Assembly: GCA_009922615.1 (NCBI GenBank)
Contig: RFVF01000010.1
Location: 24,612-88,611 of the forward strand
Length of the DNA stretch: 64,000 nt
Direction of reading: 5' to 3'
Source of the DNA: Pseudomonadota bacterium
GTDB taxonomy: Bacteria > Verrucomicrobiota > Verrucomicrobiia > Limisphaerales > SXTU01
A model generated the notes under the pieces. The model saw nothing but the letters and a program-made list of their open reading frames with translations. It had not been told where the DNA came from and made no database searches. Position 1 is the stretch's first letter. Each line of letters starts with the position of its first letter. Made by a program: the position numbers and the translations under genes. Below are positions 25,821 to 33,625 of this stretch, piece by piece.

Positions 25821-26096
25821 CTAGCCCCCCGCAATCGCCGGGATGATGCTGATTTCGTCGCCGTCTTTGAGGGGCGTGGCCTGGTTTTCGAGGAAGCGGA
25901 TGTCCTCCTCGTTCACATATACGTTCACGAAGCGGCGGACTTCGCCTTTGTCGTCGAGCAGGCGGTCCTTGATGCCGGGGAACTTGATCTGCATTTCAGC
26001 GATGGCTGCGCCGACGTTGGCGGCGGTGACGGTGACGACTTCCTCGCCGCCGGTGAGCTGGCGGAGCGGGGTGGGGATGCGAACTTTGGTGGGCAT
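25821..26096 (-). CDS. MoaD/ThiS-type sulfur carrier protein
   Basis: A 91-residue protein from ATG 26096. It has the beta-grasp pattern VRIPTPLRQLTGGEEVVTV, KDRLLDDKGEVRRFVNVYVNEEDIRFL and DGDEISIIPAIAGG. It ends exactly with Gly-Gly, the form that an E1-like enzyme adenylates and thiocarboxylates, with no processing tail. Such carriers serve molybdopterin, thiamine, cysteine or methionine synthesis. It lies 20 bp after the ThrC-like gene and 16 bp before the NIL gene. With the SAM riboswitch, this context favours a carrier for homocysteine or cysteine synthesis rather than molybdopterin; no moaE, moeB or JAMM protease gene is near. Confidence 0.92.
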   Translation of the reverse strand: MPTKVRIPTPLRQLTGGEEVVTVTAANVGAAIAEMQIKFPGIKDRLLDDKGEVRRFVNVYVNEEDIRFLENQATPLKDGDEISIIPAIAGG

Positions 26097-26116
26097 GATC
26101 TGGATGATTAAATGGT

Positions 26117-27358
26117 TTATGCGGTGACGGCGACCTTTTCCTCGTCCTTCAGCATCGCCTCGAACTCGCGCAGGCTGGGGCGAATCTCGCGGGTCTGGCC
26201 GACGTGGCCGGTCATCGCTTCGAGCGTCTTGAGGCCATTGCCGGTGATGCAGAGGACGGCGGAGTCGGTCGCGGGAATCTTGCCGGAGGCGATGAGCTTC
26301 TTCGCCACGCCCACGGTCACGCCTCCGGCGGTCTCGGCGAAGATGCCTTCGCACTCGGCCAGCAGGCGGATGCCTTCGCGCACCTCGTCGTCGGTCACGT
26401 CCTCGGCGTGGCCGGCGGTTTCCTTCATCACCTTGAGCGCGTAGAAGCCGTCGGCGGGCGTGCCGATGGCGAGGCTCTTGGCGATGGTGTTCGGCTTCAC
26501 GGGTTTGAAGAAATCGAGCCCCGCCTTCTCCGCGGCGCTGATGGGATTACAGCCCGTAGCTTGCGCGCCGTGGATGTGCCATTTGCCCTCGGACACAAGG
26601 CCGAGCTTCGCGAACTCCTGGTAACTCTTGTGAATCTTCGTCAGCAACGAACCGCTGGCCATCGGCACCACGGTGTGTTGCGGCGTGCGCCAGCCGAGCT
26701 GCTCGCAAATCTCGAAGCCCATGCTCTTGCTACCCTCGGCGTAGTAGGGCCGCATGTTCACGTTCACGAAGGCCCAGCCAAACTTGCCGGCGATTTCCGC
26801 GCAGAGGCGGTTCACCTCGTCGTAGTGACCCTTGATGCCGATGACGTTCGCGCCATAGACGAGGGAGTTGACGACCTTGCCCAGCTCGAGGTCCGACGGG
26901 ATGAAGACGTAGGACTTGAGGCCGGCGGACGCGGCGTTCGCGGCGACGGAGTTGGCGAGGTTGCCAGTGGAAGCGCAGGCGACGGTCTTGAAGCCGAGTT
27001 CCTGCGAGCGGCTGAGCGCGACGCTCACGACGCGGTCTTTGAAGGAAAGCGTCGGATAATTAACCGCGTCGTTCTTCACCCACAGCTCGCGGATGCCGAG
27101 GCGTTTGGCGAGCCGATCCGCCTTCACCAGCGGCGTGTAGCCGACTTGCGTTCCCACCGTCGGCTGGCCCGCGATGGGCAGCAGCTCGCGGTAGCGCCAC
27201 ATGGTGCGCGGGCGCGCTTCGATGGCGGCGCGGGTGAGCGACTGCCGGATGCGGTCGTAGTCGTAAGCGACTTCGAGCGGGCCGAAGTCGAACTCGCAGA
27301 CGTGTGTGGCGCTGAGGGGATACTCCTTGCCGCACTCGCGGCACTTGAGCGCCTTCAT
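26117..27358 (-). CDS. thrC: Threonine-synthase-like PLP enzyme under a SAM riboswitch
   Basis: About 413 residues; ATG 27358 is chosen because GAAGG stands six bases before it (ATG 27379 is possible). An N-terminal zinc-ribbon-like piece has Cys6, Cys9 and a third Cys near 20. The PLP lysine is in TLSFKDRVV, phosphate binding in ACASTGNLANSVAANAA, and the C-terminal serine-type PLP contact in CITGNGLK. Threonine synthase converts O-phosphohomoserine to threonine. The same intermediate plus a sulfur donor gives homocysteine, and this gene is controlled by a SAM-I riboswitch and followed by a sulfur carrier and a NIL protein. A role in methionine synthesis is therefore plausible. FKDRVV differs from the FKDRGM I would expect in ordinary ThrC. 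Confidence 0.88.
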   Translation of the reverse strand: MKALKCRECGKEYPLSATHVCEFDFGPLEVAYDYDRIRQSLTRAAIEARPRTMWRYRELLPIAGQPTVGTQVGYTPLVKADRLAKRLGIRELWVKNDAVNYPTLSFKDRVVSVALSRSQELGFKTVACASTGNLANSVAANAASAGLKSYVFIPSDLELGKVVNSLVYGANVIGIKGHYDEVNRLCAEIAGKFGWAFVNVNMRPYYAEGSKSMGFEICEQLGWRTPQHTVVPMASGSLLTKIHKSYQEFAKLGLVSEGKWHIHGAQATGCNPISAAEKAGLDFFKPVKPNTIAKSLAIGTPADGFYALKVMKETAGHAEDVTDDEVREGIRLLAECEGIFAETAGGVTVGVAKKLIASGKIPATDSAVLCITGNGLKTLEAMTGHVGQTREIRPSLREFEAMLKDEEKVAVTA

Positions 27359-27410
27359 GAAACCTTCGTGCTTGTCCATAGCTGTTTGCCGAATCGCGTT
27401 CCGTTTTGGG

Positions 27411-27448
27411 GCAAACAAAAGCCCCGTCTCATCTGGATGAGAAGGGGC
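27411..27448 (-). terminator. Intrinsic terminator of the SAM riboswitch
   Basis: Read on the minus strand: GCCCC, TTCTCAT, a short loop, GATGAGAC, GGGGC, then TTTTGTTT. The hairpin lies directly after the aptamer and its stem shares the CTCAT/ATGAG-type sequence with the aptamer's closing helix, as expected for an OFF switch that ends transcription when SAM is bound. Confidence 0.9.
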
Positions 27449-27467
27449 CGGACAGTCGAGCGCTCTT

Positions 27468-27586
27468 CTCATCTTTCCCCCGGCCTCGCGGTCGGAGCTG
27501 GACTTGGCACCTGGTCGTTGCGGAACGCGCCGCAACCGGTTGCCGTGACGTCATCGGGCCAGTCCCTCAGTCACTCTGGATGAGTG
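27468..27586 (-). promoter_or_regulatory. SAM-I (S-box) riboswitch aptamer
   Basis: On the minus strand the conserved S-box pieces occur in order: CTCATCCAGAG (P1/P2 start), GAGGGACTGGCCCGATGA (P2 and kink-turn), CGGCAACC, AGGTGCCAAGTCCAGC (P3/P4 junction) and the closing GAAAGATGAG. Both strands of P1 (27576-27586 and 27468-27477) can pair. This class binds S-adenosylmethionine and normally shuts off methionine and cysteine genes. The downstream gene is threonine-synthase-like, which is unusual. Confidence 0.96.
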
Positions 27587-27610
27587 TCCGCCTCGCGGCG
27601 AACGGGGCGG

Positions 27611-27640
27611 AAAGTGGCAGTTCTGCGGCGCGTGTGTCAA
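27611..27640 (-). promoter_or_regulatory. Putative promoter of the SAM-riboswitch operon
   Basis: On the minus strand a perfect -35 TTGACA (27640-27635) is followed after 18 bases by CACTTT (27616-27611) as a weak -10. Transcription would begin near 27603, some 15-20 bases before the aptamer, which fits its position. Confidence 0.5.
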
Positions 27641-27751
27641 TGGGTTTTTCCTCGCCAGTCAGCGACGCGCGTTACTCCGCCGGCGGGTGGCCGACCCTTT
27701 TCCGCTTCCCGCTGCGCGCGGGGCTGCCTACGCTCCGGCGGATTGCGGATT

Positions 27752-28678
27752 ATGAACACGATTCTCCTCGGCAAAAGCTCCCTGCGCACCAGCCGTCTGG
27801 CTTACGGTTGCTGGCGCATCGCGGACACGGAAGAGCAGGGCCGCACCGTCGGCCGTGCAGCCATTCTCGCGGCGCTCGAAGCGGGTTACACGCTCTTCGA
27901 CCACGCGGACATATACTGTGGCGGCCGCGCGGAAAAGGCCTTTGGCGACGTGCTGCGCGAAGTCAGCGGGATGCGTCAGCGCGTGTTCATTGCCACGAAA
28001 TGCGGCATCCGCCTCGCGGGCGAGCCGCTGCCGGAAGCGCCGGTGCGCTACGATTTCTCGGCGGCGCACATCGTGTGGAGCTGTGAGCAGTCGCTGCGGC
28101 GGCTCGGCATCGAGACGATTGACCTGTATCAGTTGCACCGGCCCGACTGGCTGATGAACCCGGACGAGGTGGCCGTCGCCTTCAACCAACTGCGGCAGCA
28201 GGGCAAGGTGCGCGAGTTCGGCGTGAGTAATTTCCGTCCCTCGCAAGTCACTGCGTTGCAACGCGCGCTGGCTTTCCCGCTGCTCGTAAATCAGGTGGAG
28301 ATCAGCCTGGCGAACCTCAGCACCTTCACCGACGGCACGCTTGATCAATGCCTCGCCGAGCGCATGACCCCGCTGGCGTGGAGTCCGCTCGCGGGCGGTT
28401 TGTTGGCCGACGGCGCGCGGCGACTCCTGCCGTCCCAAGAAAGCTATCGCGTGGAACGCATCATCGTGGAATTGGACGCGCTGGCCCGTGTGCGCGGCAG
28501 CACCCGCGGCACGGTCGCAATGGCGTGGTTGCTGAAACATCCGGCCGGCATCGTGCCTATCGTCGGCTCGACCAAACCGGAGAAGATTCGCGAGGGAGCC
28601 AATGCGCCACGAGTCGAGCTAACGCGTGAGGAGTGGTATCGCCTGCTGGAAGCGGCGCGCGGCGAGCGGCTGCCGTGA
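27752..28678 (+). CDS. Aldo/keto reductase
   Basis: A 308-residue protein from ATG 27752; the open stretch upstream overlaps the riboswitch region and is not used. The catalytic tetrad is visible: Asp and Tyr in LFDHADIYCGG, Lys in ATKCGIR, His in QLHRPDW. The NADPH-binding end IVPIVGSTKPEKIRE is present. SNFRPSQVTALQ and LVNQVEISL match the YdhF/oxidoreductase group of AKRs, which reduce aldehydes and ketones in the cytoplasm. It converges on the MFS gene with only 4 bp between stops. Substrate not inferable. Confidence 0.92.
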   Translation: MNTILLGKSSLRTSRLAYGCWRIADTEEQGRTVGRAAILAALEAGYTLFDHADIYCGGRAEKAFGDVLREVSGMRQRVFIATKCGIRLAGEPLPEAPVRYDFSAAHIVWSCEQSLRRLGIETIDLYQLHRPDWLMNPDEVAVAFNQLRQQGKVREFGVSNFRPSQVTALQRALAFPLLVNQVEISLANLSTFTDGTLDQCLAERMTPLAWSPLAGGLLADGARRLLPSQESYRVERIIVELDALARVRGSTRGTVAMAWLLKHPAGIVPIVGSTKPEKIREGANAPRVELTREEWYRLLEAARGERLP

Positions 28679-28682
28679 CGCG

Positions 28683-29903
28683 TCACTGCGGCTTTTTCAC
28701 CGCGTGATGCAGTTTGCTCCACGCCAGAAAACCGGCAAGCAACGACACCACCGCACACGCCAGATACGGCCACGAAGGATGCACGTCGAAGAGCGTCGCC
28801 GCGAAGATCGGGCCGAAGATGCGCGCAAGACTACCTGCGCTTTGCGCAACGCCGAGGGTCGCGCCTTGTTCGTCGGCGGGAGCAAGTTGTGACAGCATTC
28901 CAAACACCGGTGGCCGCGTGAGGCTGGAACCGATGGCCAGCATCGCCAGCGCACCGAGCAGCAGTGGCCATGTTTTGACAAACGGCAGCATGCCCAGGCT
29001 CACCGCCACCAAGCCGAGGCTCAATGCGATCAGCGTTGGCTCGCCGAACTTCTTCACTGCGCGGCCGAGCGGCCCGCCTTGCACGAGCGCGCCCACCAGG
29101 CCGCAGAACGTGTAGAGGTAAACTACCTTATCGTCGAACGTATGCACCACGCCTTTGATCGTCTCGAACTTCAGCCCGAAGTTTAGGCTCACCAGCAACC
29201 CCAGCGTCGTCTCAAAGCACGCGAAGCTGAACGTGGCGAGAAAGAACACCAGCACGAGCAGCGCGATGCCGGGCCTTTGCAGCGTGTGTTTCATCTGTAG
29301 CCAACGCGGTCGTTGCGCGGCGGCGTTCGCACCCGGCTGCCAGCTCTCCGGCAGGCGCGCGAAGGCGAAAAGAAAGTTCGCGCCACACAGCGCGGCGGCA
29401 ATCCAACCGGGTGCGGTGACGCCGCCGAACTTCATGCCCAAGCCGCCGAGCGCCGGGCCGAAAATAAATCCCAGCCCGAACGCCATGCCCACGAGGCCCA
29501 TTTTCTTCGAGCGTTCTTCGGGGGGCGTGATATCCGCGATGTAGGCTTGGGCGACAGTGATGTTCGCACCGCAGATGCCAGCGAACGCCCGTGAAAGAAA
29601 GAGCAGCACGATCGCGGTCTGACCGGCCTGGCCGGAGCCGACTGCGAAGATCGCATACGAAATCGCCGAGCCCGCCGTGCTCACGAGCAACACCGGCCGC
29701 CGCCCGATACGATCCGAAAGCCGGCCCCATACCGGGGCGAAGATGAACTGCATCGCCGAGAAGGACGCCATCAGCAAACCGATGACCAAGCCGCTCGCTT
29801 CGAGCGTTTTCGCAAACACTGGCAGCAGCGGCAGCACGATCCCGAACCCGATGAGGTCCAGGAACACGGTCAAAAAAATCACCAGCAACGAGGGCTTCTT
29901 CAT
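28683..29903 (-). CDS. MFS transporter, TetA-like
   Basis: A 406-residue membrane protein with about 12 hydrophobic segments. Motif A of the drug/proton antiporter branch lies after segment 2 (GRLSDRIGRRPVLL), and a second copy-like motif (GPLGRAVKKFGEPTLI) follows the central loop, as in TetA. The loop between segments 6 and 7 is followed by LNFGLKFETIKGVVHTF, slightly longer than usual. Members export drugs or metabolites with proton exchange across the inner membrane. No regulator is adjacent. It is divergent from the ABC permease gene (about 105 bp between). Confidence 0.88.
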   Translation of the reverse strand: MKKPSLLVIFLTVFLDLIGFGIVLPLLPVFAKTLEASGLVIGLLMASFSAMQFIFAPVWGRLSDRIGRRPVLLVSTAGSAISYAIFAVGSGQAGQTAIVLLFLSRAFAGICGANITVAQAYIADITPPEERSKKMGLVGMAFGLGFIFGPALGGLGMKFGGVTAPGWIAAALCGANFLFAFARLPESWQPGANAAAQRPRWLQMKHTLQRPGIALLVLVFFLATFSFACFETTLGLLVSLNFGLKFETIKGVVHTFDDKVVYLYTFCGLVGALVQGGPLGRAVKKFGEPTLIALSLGLVAVSLGMLPFVKTWPLLLGALAMLAIGSSLTRPPVFGMLSQLAPADEQGATLGVAQSAGSLARIFGPIFAATLFDVHPSWPYLACAVVSLLAGFLAWSKLHHAVKKPQ

Positions 29904-30009
29904 GTCAATTCAGAGCGCGGACGTTATCGGGTTGCCGCGGGCGGGGTAAGGAGAAAATCACACCCCGGGATTGCGGCCCTTGCCCCGGCTGCTATGCTCG
30001 GCCACCAAA

Positions 30010-31143
30010 ATGGACACCGCCAAACGCATCACGGTCCGCGCCCGCTCGGCGCTCTTTGGCATGCAAGAGGGTGGCCTGCTGCTGGTCATTCTCCTGCTGG
30101 GCACCGTGCTCGCCCTCTGCGGTGGCACGGTGAAAGTGCCGAAACTTCGCGTCAACGAACGCGGCGAACGCGAGCGCGTCTTCACCGAGGTCAAAGGCGA
30201 GCGTGTCCCGGTCTTGGAAGAACGGAACAAATTCTTCAATTACCAGAACCTTGCGCAGCTTGCCAAGGACACGAGCTTCATCGGCATCATGGCGGTGGGC
30301 GCAACGTTCATCATCATCGCCGGCCAGATCGACTTGAGCGTGGGCGCGATCTACGCGCTGGCCTCGGTGGTGGGCGCGATGGTGTTCCGGGCTTTCGGTC
30401 CCGGCGGCGCGCTGGCCAGCTCGCCGCCGCACGAAGCATTGATTCTGGGTATCACCGCCTGCCTGGTCGTCGGCTTGCTCTGTGGTGTGCTCAACGGTGT
30501 GATGGTCACCACGCTCAAGGTGCACCCGTTCATCATCACGCTGGGCACGATGGCGATCTTTCGCGGTGAAGCCTTCGTAATTACCAGCGGGCAATCCATC
30601 GGTGATTTCCCCGAAGCCTTCCGCTACCTGATCCGCTGGGAAACCGGCGATGGCCTGAGTCTCGTGCCGCTTGCGGTGATGCTGGCCGTGATGGTCGGCG
30701 GAACGATCTACCTTACCTGTCTCGCGCCGGGGCGGCATGCTTACGCGGTCGGCGGCAACGAGCTCGCCAGCCGGTTCAGTGGCATCCGCGTGGAACTGGT
30801 GAAGCTGAAGATGTTCATCTACTCCGGCCTCACGGCGGGCGTCGCGGCGCTGCTGGCCATCGGTTACTACGGCAGCGCGACGAGTGGCGATGGACAAGGC
30901 TACGAGCTTGACGTGATTGCCGCCGCCGTCGTCGGCGGTGCCAGCCTCTCCGGTGGCAAAGGCTCCGCGCTCGGCGCGATCCTTGGCGCGCTCATCATCA
31001 AGATGATCGACAACGGCATCGTGATCCTCGGCATCGACCAGAACTACAGCCGCATCATCATCGGCGCGGCGGTGATCCTCGCGGTGGTGCTGGATCAGTT
31101 CAACGGCTGGTGGACGCGGCGGCGGATGGCAAGGGCGGCGTAA
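30010..31143 (+). CDS. ABC sugar transporter permease (RbsC/AraH-like), without partners nearby
   Basis: A 377-residue protein from ATG 30010. The permease core is typical of the ribose/xylose group: GATFIIIAGQIDLSVGAIYAL, LIGLTLCxN-like LLCGVLNGVMVTTLKVHPFIITLGTM (in two parts), GGNELASRFSGIRV and AAAVVGGASLSGGKGSALGA. Between the first membrane segment and the core lies a hydrophilic insertion of some 40 residues (about 40-80, Arg/Glu/Val-rich) that ordinary RbsC lacks. No ATPase or binding-protein gene adjoins it, so it must work with components encoded elsewhere or be a leftover of a split operon. Confidence 0.88.
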   Translation: MDTAKRITVRARSALFGMQEGGLLLVILLLGTVLALCGGTVKVPKLRVNERGERERVFTEVKGERVPVLEERNKFFNYQNLAQLAKDTSFIGIMAVGATFIIIAGQIDLSVGAIYALASVVGAMVFRAFGPGGALASSPPHEALILGITACLVVGLLCGVLNGVMVTTLKVHPFIITLGTMAIFRGEAFVITSGQSIGDFPEAFRYLIRWETGDGLSLVPLAVMLAVMVGGTIYLTCLAPGRHAYAVGGNELASRFSGIRVELVKLKMFIYSGLTAGVAALLAIGYYGSATSGDGQGYELDVIAAAVVGGASLSGGKGSALGAILGALIIKMIDNGIVILGIDQNYSRIIIGAAVILAVVLDQFNGWWTRRRMARAA

Positions 31144-31179
31144 GACGGGCACCCCTGTCCGGCGCGCTGGGAAATTCCG

Positions 31180-31461
31180 TCAAGCCAGCTCGACCCTGAG
31201 TCGTCGGCCCAAGGCCAAGGCCGCCCGCTCCAGAAGCTGCAAAGTCAGCGGTGATTCGGTTTCGGAGAATAACTGATCAAGCGTTGCTCGACTGGTCTTC
31301 ATACGGCTGGCGAGCGTTGCGCGGGAGATGCGACGGCGCTTCATCTCCTGTTCCAACTGCCAAGTCACGACGCGCCGGAGCGCGCCCGCCTCGCAATCCG
31401 CAAGCAAGCCTTCTTCCTTCAGGAAGTCGTCAAAGTTGGAGCCGACGTGCGCTTTCTTCAT
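31180..31461 (-). CDS. HTH antitoxin of a HigBA-type pair
   Basis: A 93-residue protein from ATG 31461. The helix-turn-helix region is EMKRRRISRATLASRMKTSRATLDQLFSE, of the XRE type, followed by LTLQLLERAALALGRRLRVEL. It follows the toxin gene by 4 bp, the toxin-first order of higBA. The protein should neutralise the toxin and repress the operon promoter, which would lie in the end of trpE or before 31810. Confidence 0.85.
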   Translation of the reverse strand: MKKAHVGSNFDDFLKEEGLLADCEAGALRRVVTWQLEQEMKRRRISRATLASRMKTSRATLDQLFSETESPLTLQLLERAALALGRRLRVELA

Positions 31462-31465
31462 GGGG

Positions 31466-31810
31466 TCATTGTAGCAGTCGCAACCGGGATTTTGCCAATG
31501 CCAAGTCATCCGCCGGCGTCTTCTGCGATTTCTTGATGAAACCATGCAGCAGGATCATCCGGCCCACGTCTGCCGTGAACAGGACACGCGCGATGCCATC
31601 GGGCAGCCGGACGCGCACTTCCCATAAGTCGCGGTCCAGTTTGCGAACCAGTGGCATCCCCAGCGGCCAGCCGAACTGCACAGTCTTGATGTCCTCCCCG
31701 ATGATGCGGCGGGGCTCGCGAGGCAGTAACTTGAGCCACTCACGGACTGGCTCGCGTCCCGTCTCGGTCTTGAAGAAATTGACGGACAATCTGGGGGCTG
31801 GGTTGTCCAT
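31466..31810 (-). CDS. HigB/Gp49-like toxin of the RelE superfamily
   Basis: A 114-residue protein from ATG 31810 (GTG 31819 is in frame). Family pattern: EPVREWLKLLPREPRRIIGEDI, PLGMPLVRKLDRDLWEVRVRL, ARVLFTADVGRMILLHGFIKKSQKTP. Toxins of this group cleave mRNA at the ribosome. The gene begins only 16 bp after the trpE stop, so it may be read from the trp transcript as well as from its own promoter. Confidence 0.87.
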   Translation of the reverse strand: MDNPAPRLSVNFFKTETGREPVREWLKLLPREPRRIIGEDIKTVQFGWPLGMPLVRKLDRDLWEVRVRLPDGIARVLFTADVGRMILLHGFIKKSQKTPADDLALAKSRLRLLQ

Positions 31811-31825
31811 CGAAAGCACCGCAGC

Positions 31826-33355
31826 TCAATCCAAGCGCGCAAATGTCTCCGCCAACGCCACGGCCTTCCGCATCGCCTTGGACTTGTTGACCGTTTCCTG
31901 AAACTCCGCCTCGGGGTTGCTGTCCGTCACCCAGCCGCCGCCGGCTTGCACGAAGACTTGCCCGTCCTTGACCAGCGCGGTGCGGATCGTGATCGCCGTG
32001 TCGCAATTGCCGTTGAAACTGAAGTAGCCCACGCAGCCCGCGTAAGGCCCGCGCGTGGTGCCTTCCAGTTCGGAAATGATCTGCATCGCGCGGATCTTTG
32101 GCGCGCCGCTCACCGTGCCCGCCGGGAACGTCGCGCGCATCAGGTCAAACGCCGTCTTGTCCGCCGCGAGTTTGCCTTCCACCTGCGACACGATGTGCAT
32201 CACGTGGCTGTAGCGCTCGATGACCATCAGCTCCTTGACCTGCACGCTGCCGTAATCGCACACCCGGCCGATGTCGTTGCGCGCGAGGTCCACGAGCATC
32301 ACGTGCTCGGCGCGCTCCTTCGGGTCGGCGAGCAATTCCTTCTCCATCGCCAAGTCCTCGTCGTGCGTCGCGCCGCGCGGGCGCGTGCCGGCGATGGGCC
32401 GGATCTCAATCAGCTTGTCCTCGCACCGCACGTGAATCTCCGGTGACACGCCGACGAGCGCAAACTCGCCCAGCTCGAGCAGGAACATATACGGCGACGG
32501 ATTGATCGTCCGCGCGGCGCGGTAGATGTCCAGCGCGCTGGCCTTCACGTCCGCGCTGAACCGCTGCGAACCGACGACCTGGATGATGTCGCCCGCCGTG
32601 ATGTGGGTCTTGGCCTCCAGCACGTTGGCGATGAACTTTTCCTTCGGCGTGTTCGACTCGAACGGCGCGGGCGCGACCACCGACGGCAGCGTGGCGGGCA
32701 CGTGATGCGTGGGTTGTTCGAGCAATGAAACCAGCCGGTCAATTTCCTCAACCGCCCGCTCATAGGCTTCCTCCGGCGAGGCCGCGTCGTCCAAAACCGC
32801 GTTCACCAAAATCGTGATCGTCTGTTGCGCGCGGTCGAAGACGAGCAACTCGTCCGCGATGAGAAAATACAACGTCGGCGTGCCCAGCTCGTCCTTCGGC
32901 GGGCGCGGCACGATCGGCTCCACGTCGTGGATGAACTCGTAGCCGATGAAGCCCACCGCCCCGCCCGTGAAGCGCGGCAGCCCCGGCACGTTCACCGGCC
33001 GGTAGCGCGCCAGCACGCGCTCGACGACTTCGAGACCGTCGCGCACGCACTGCTCACACGGTTCCTTGCCGGGCGCGGGGATGGCGAACTTCTCGACGAC
33101 TTTGCCCTCCGCGATGACCTCGATGCAATTGGCCGTTTGTTTGATGACGGCGCGCGGATTGCAGCCAACGAACGAATAGCGGCCCAAGTGCTCGCCGCCT
33201 TCCACCGACTCGAAGAGGAACGATTCGCCCTGGCCGCGAATTTTTTTGTAGGCCGAGAGCGGCGTCTCGAAATCCGCGAGGATGTGGCGCGTCACGGGAA
33301 TCAAGTTCCCCTGCGACGCCAGCTTCAAAAAGTCATCAAGCTTCGGCGAATACAT
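31826..33355 (-). CDS. trpE: Anthranilate synthase component I
   Basis: A 509-residue protein from ATG 33355. Visible features: the N-terminal ES element in FLFESVEGGEHLGRYSF (tryptophan feedback site), IGYEFIHDVE, EKFIANVLEAKTHITAGDIIQVV, and the chorismate-site series IAGTRPRG, MLVDLARNDIGRVC, HIVSQVEG, FPAGTVSGAPK and VQAGGGWVTDSNPEAEF. It turns chorismate and glutamine-derived ammonia into anthranilate, the first step of tryptophan synthesis. The glutaminase partner trpG is not in the window. No trp leader peptide was recognised in the 270 bp upstream. The toxin-antitoxin pair follows directly. Confidence 0.95.
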   Translation of the reverse strand: MYSPKLDDFLKLASQGNLIPVTRHILADFETPLSAYKKIRGQGESFLFESVEGGEHLGRYSFVGCNPRAVIKQTANCIEVIAEGKVVEKFAIPAPGKEPCEQCVRDGLEVVERVLARYRPVNVPGLPRFTGGAVGFIGYEFIHDVEPIVPRPPKDELGTPTLYFLIADELLVFDRAQQTITILVNAVLDDAASPEEAYERAVEEIDRLVSLLEQPTHHVPATLPSVVAPAPFESNTPKEKFIANVLEAKTHITAGDIIQVVGSQRFSADVKASALDIYRAARTINPSPYMFLLELGEFALVGVSPEIHVRCEDKLIEIRPIAGTRPRGATHDEDLAMEKELLADPKERAEHVMLVDLARNDIGRVCDYGSVQVKELMVIERYSHVMHIVSQVEGKLAADKTAFDLMRATFPAGTVSGAPKIRAMQIISELEGTTRGPYAGCVGYFSFNGNCDTAITIRTALVKDGQVFVQAGGGWVTDSNPEAEFQETVNKSKAMRKAVALAETFARLD

Positions 33356-33625
33356 TTCGTGCGGGCACCTTACCGTAAGTCGGCGGTCCGGCGGAAGCCC
33401 CAAGACGAGGTGGCGGCCATCTCGCTGGCTTCTCTCGCCTCCTTTGGCGTCCGCGCTCGCCGCATTATAGCAAAGGTCCTAGGGGATGAAGGGCAGGGGG
33501 GATGATGAGTGCTCGGCTTCAAGCAATCGCGGGATACCGTGGTGAAGCTTGCGGGCCGCAGTGAAGGAGGAAACCCAGCCGCTGCGGGCGCATTCTCTGC
33601 CCTCCAGTTCCAATCCGAGTCGGGC

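Noticed and set aside
26204..27583. Plus-strand open frame of 459 codons opposite the threonine-synthase-like gene and riboswitch
   Set aside because: Antisense to a PLP enzyme with all family motifs and to the SAM-I aptamer; no own motifs.
29992..31152. Long minus-strand open frame opposite the ABC permease (386 codons)
   Set aside because: It lies fully antisense to a strongly conserved permease, its translation is rich in His, Asp and Arg without family motifs, and high GC content gives many such open frames.
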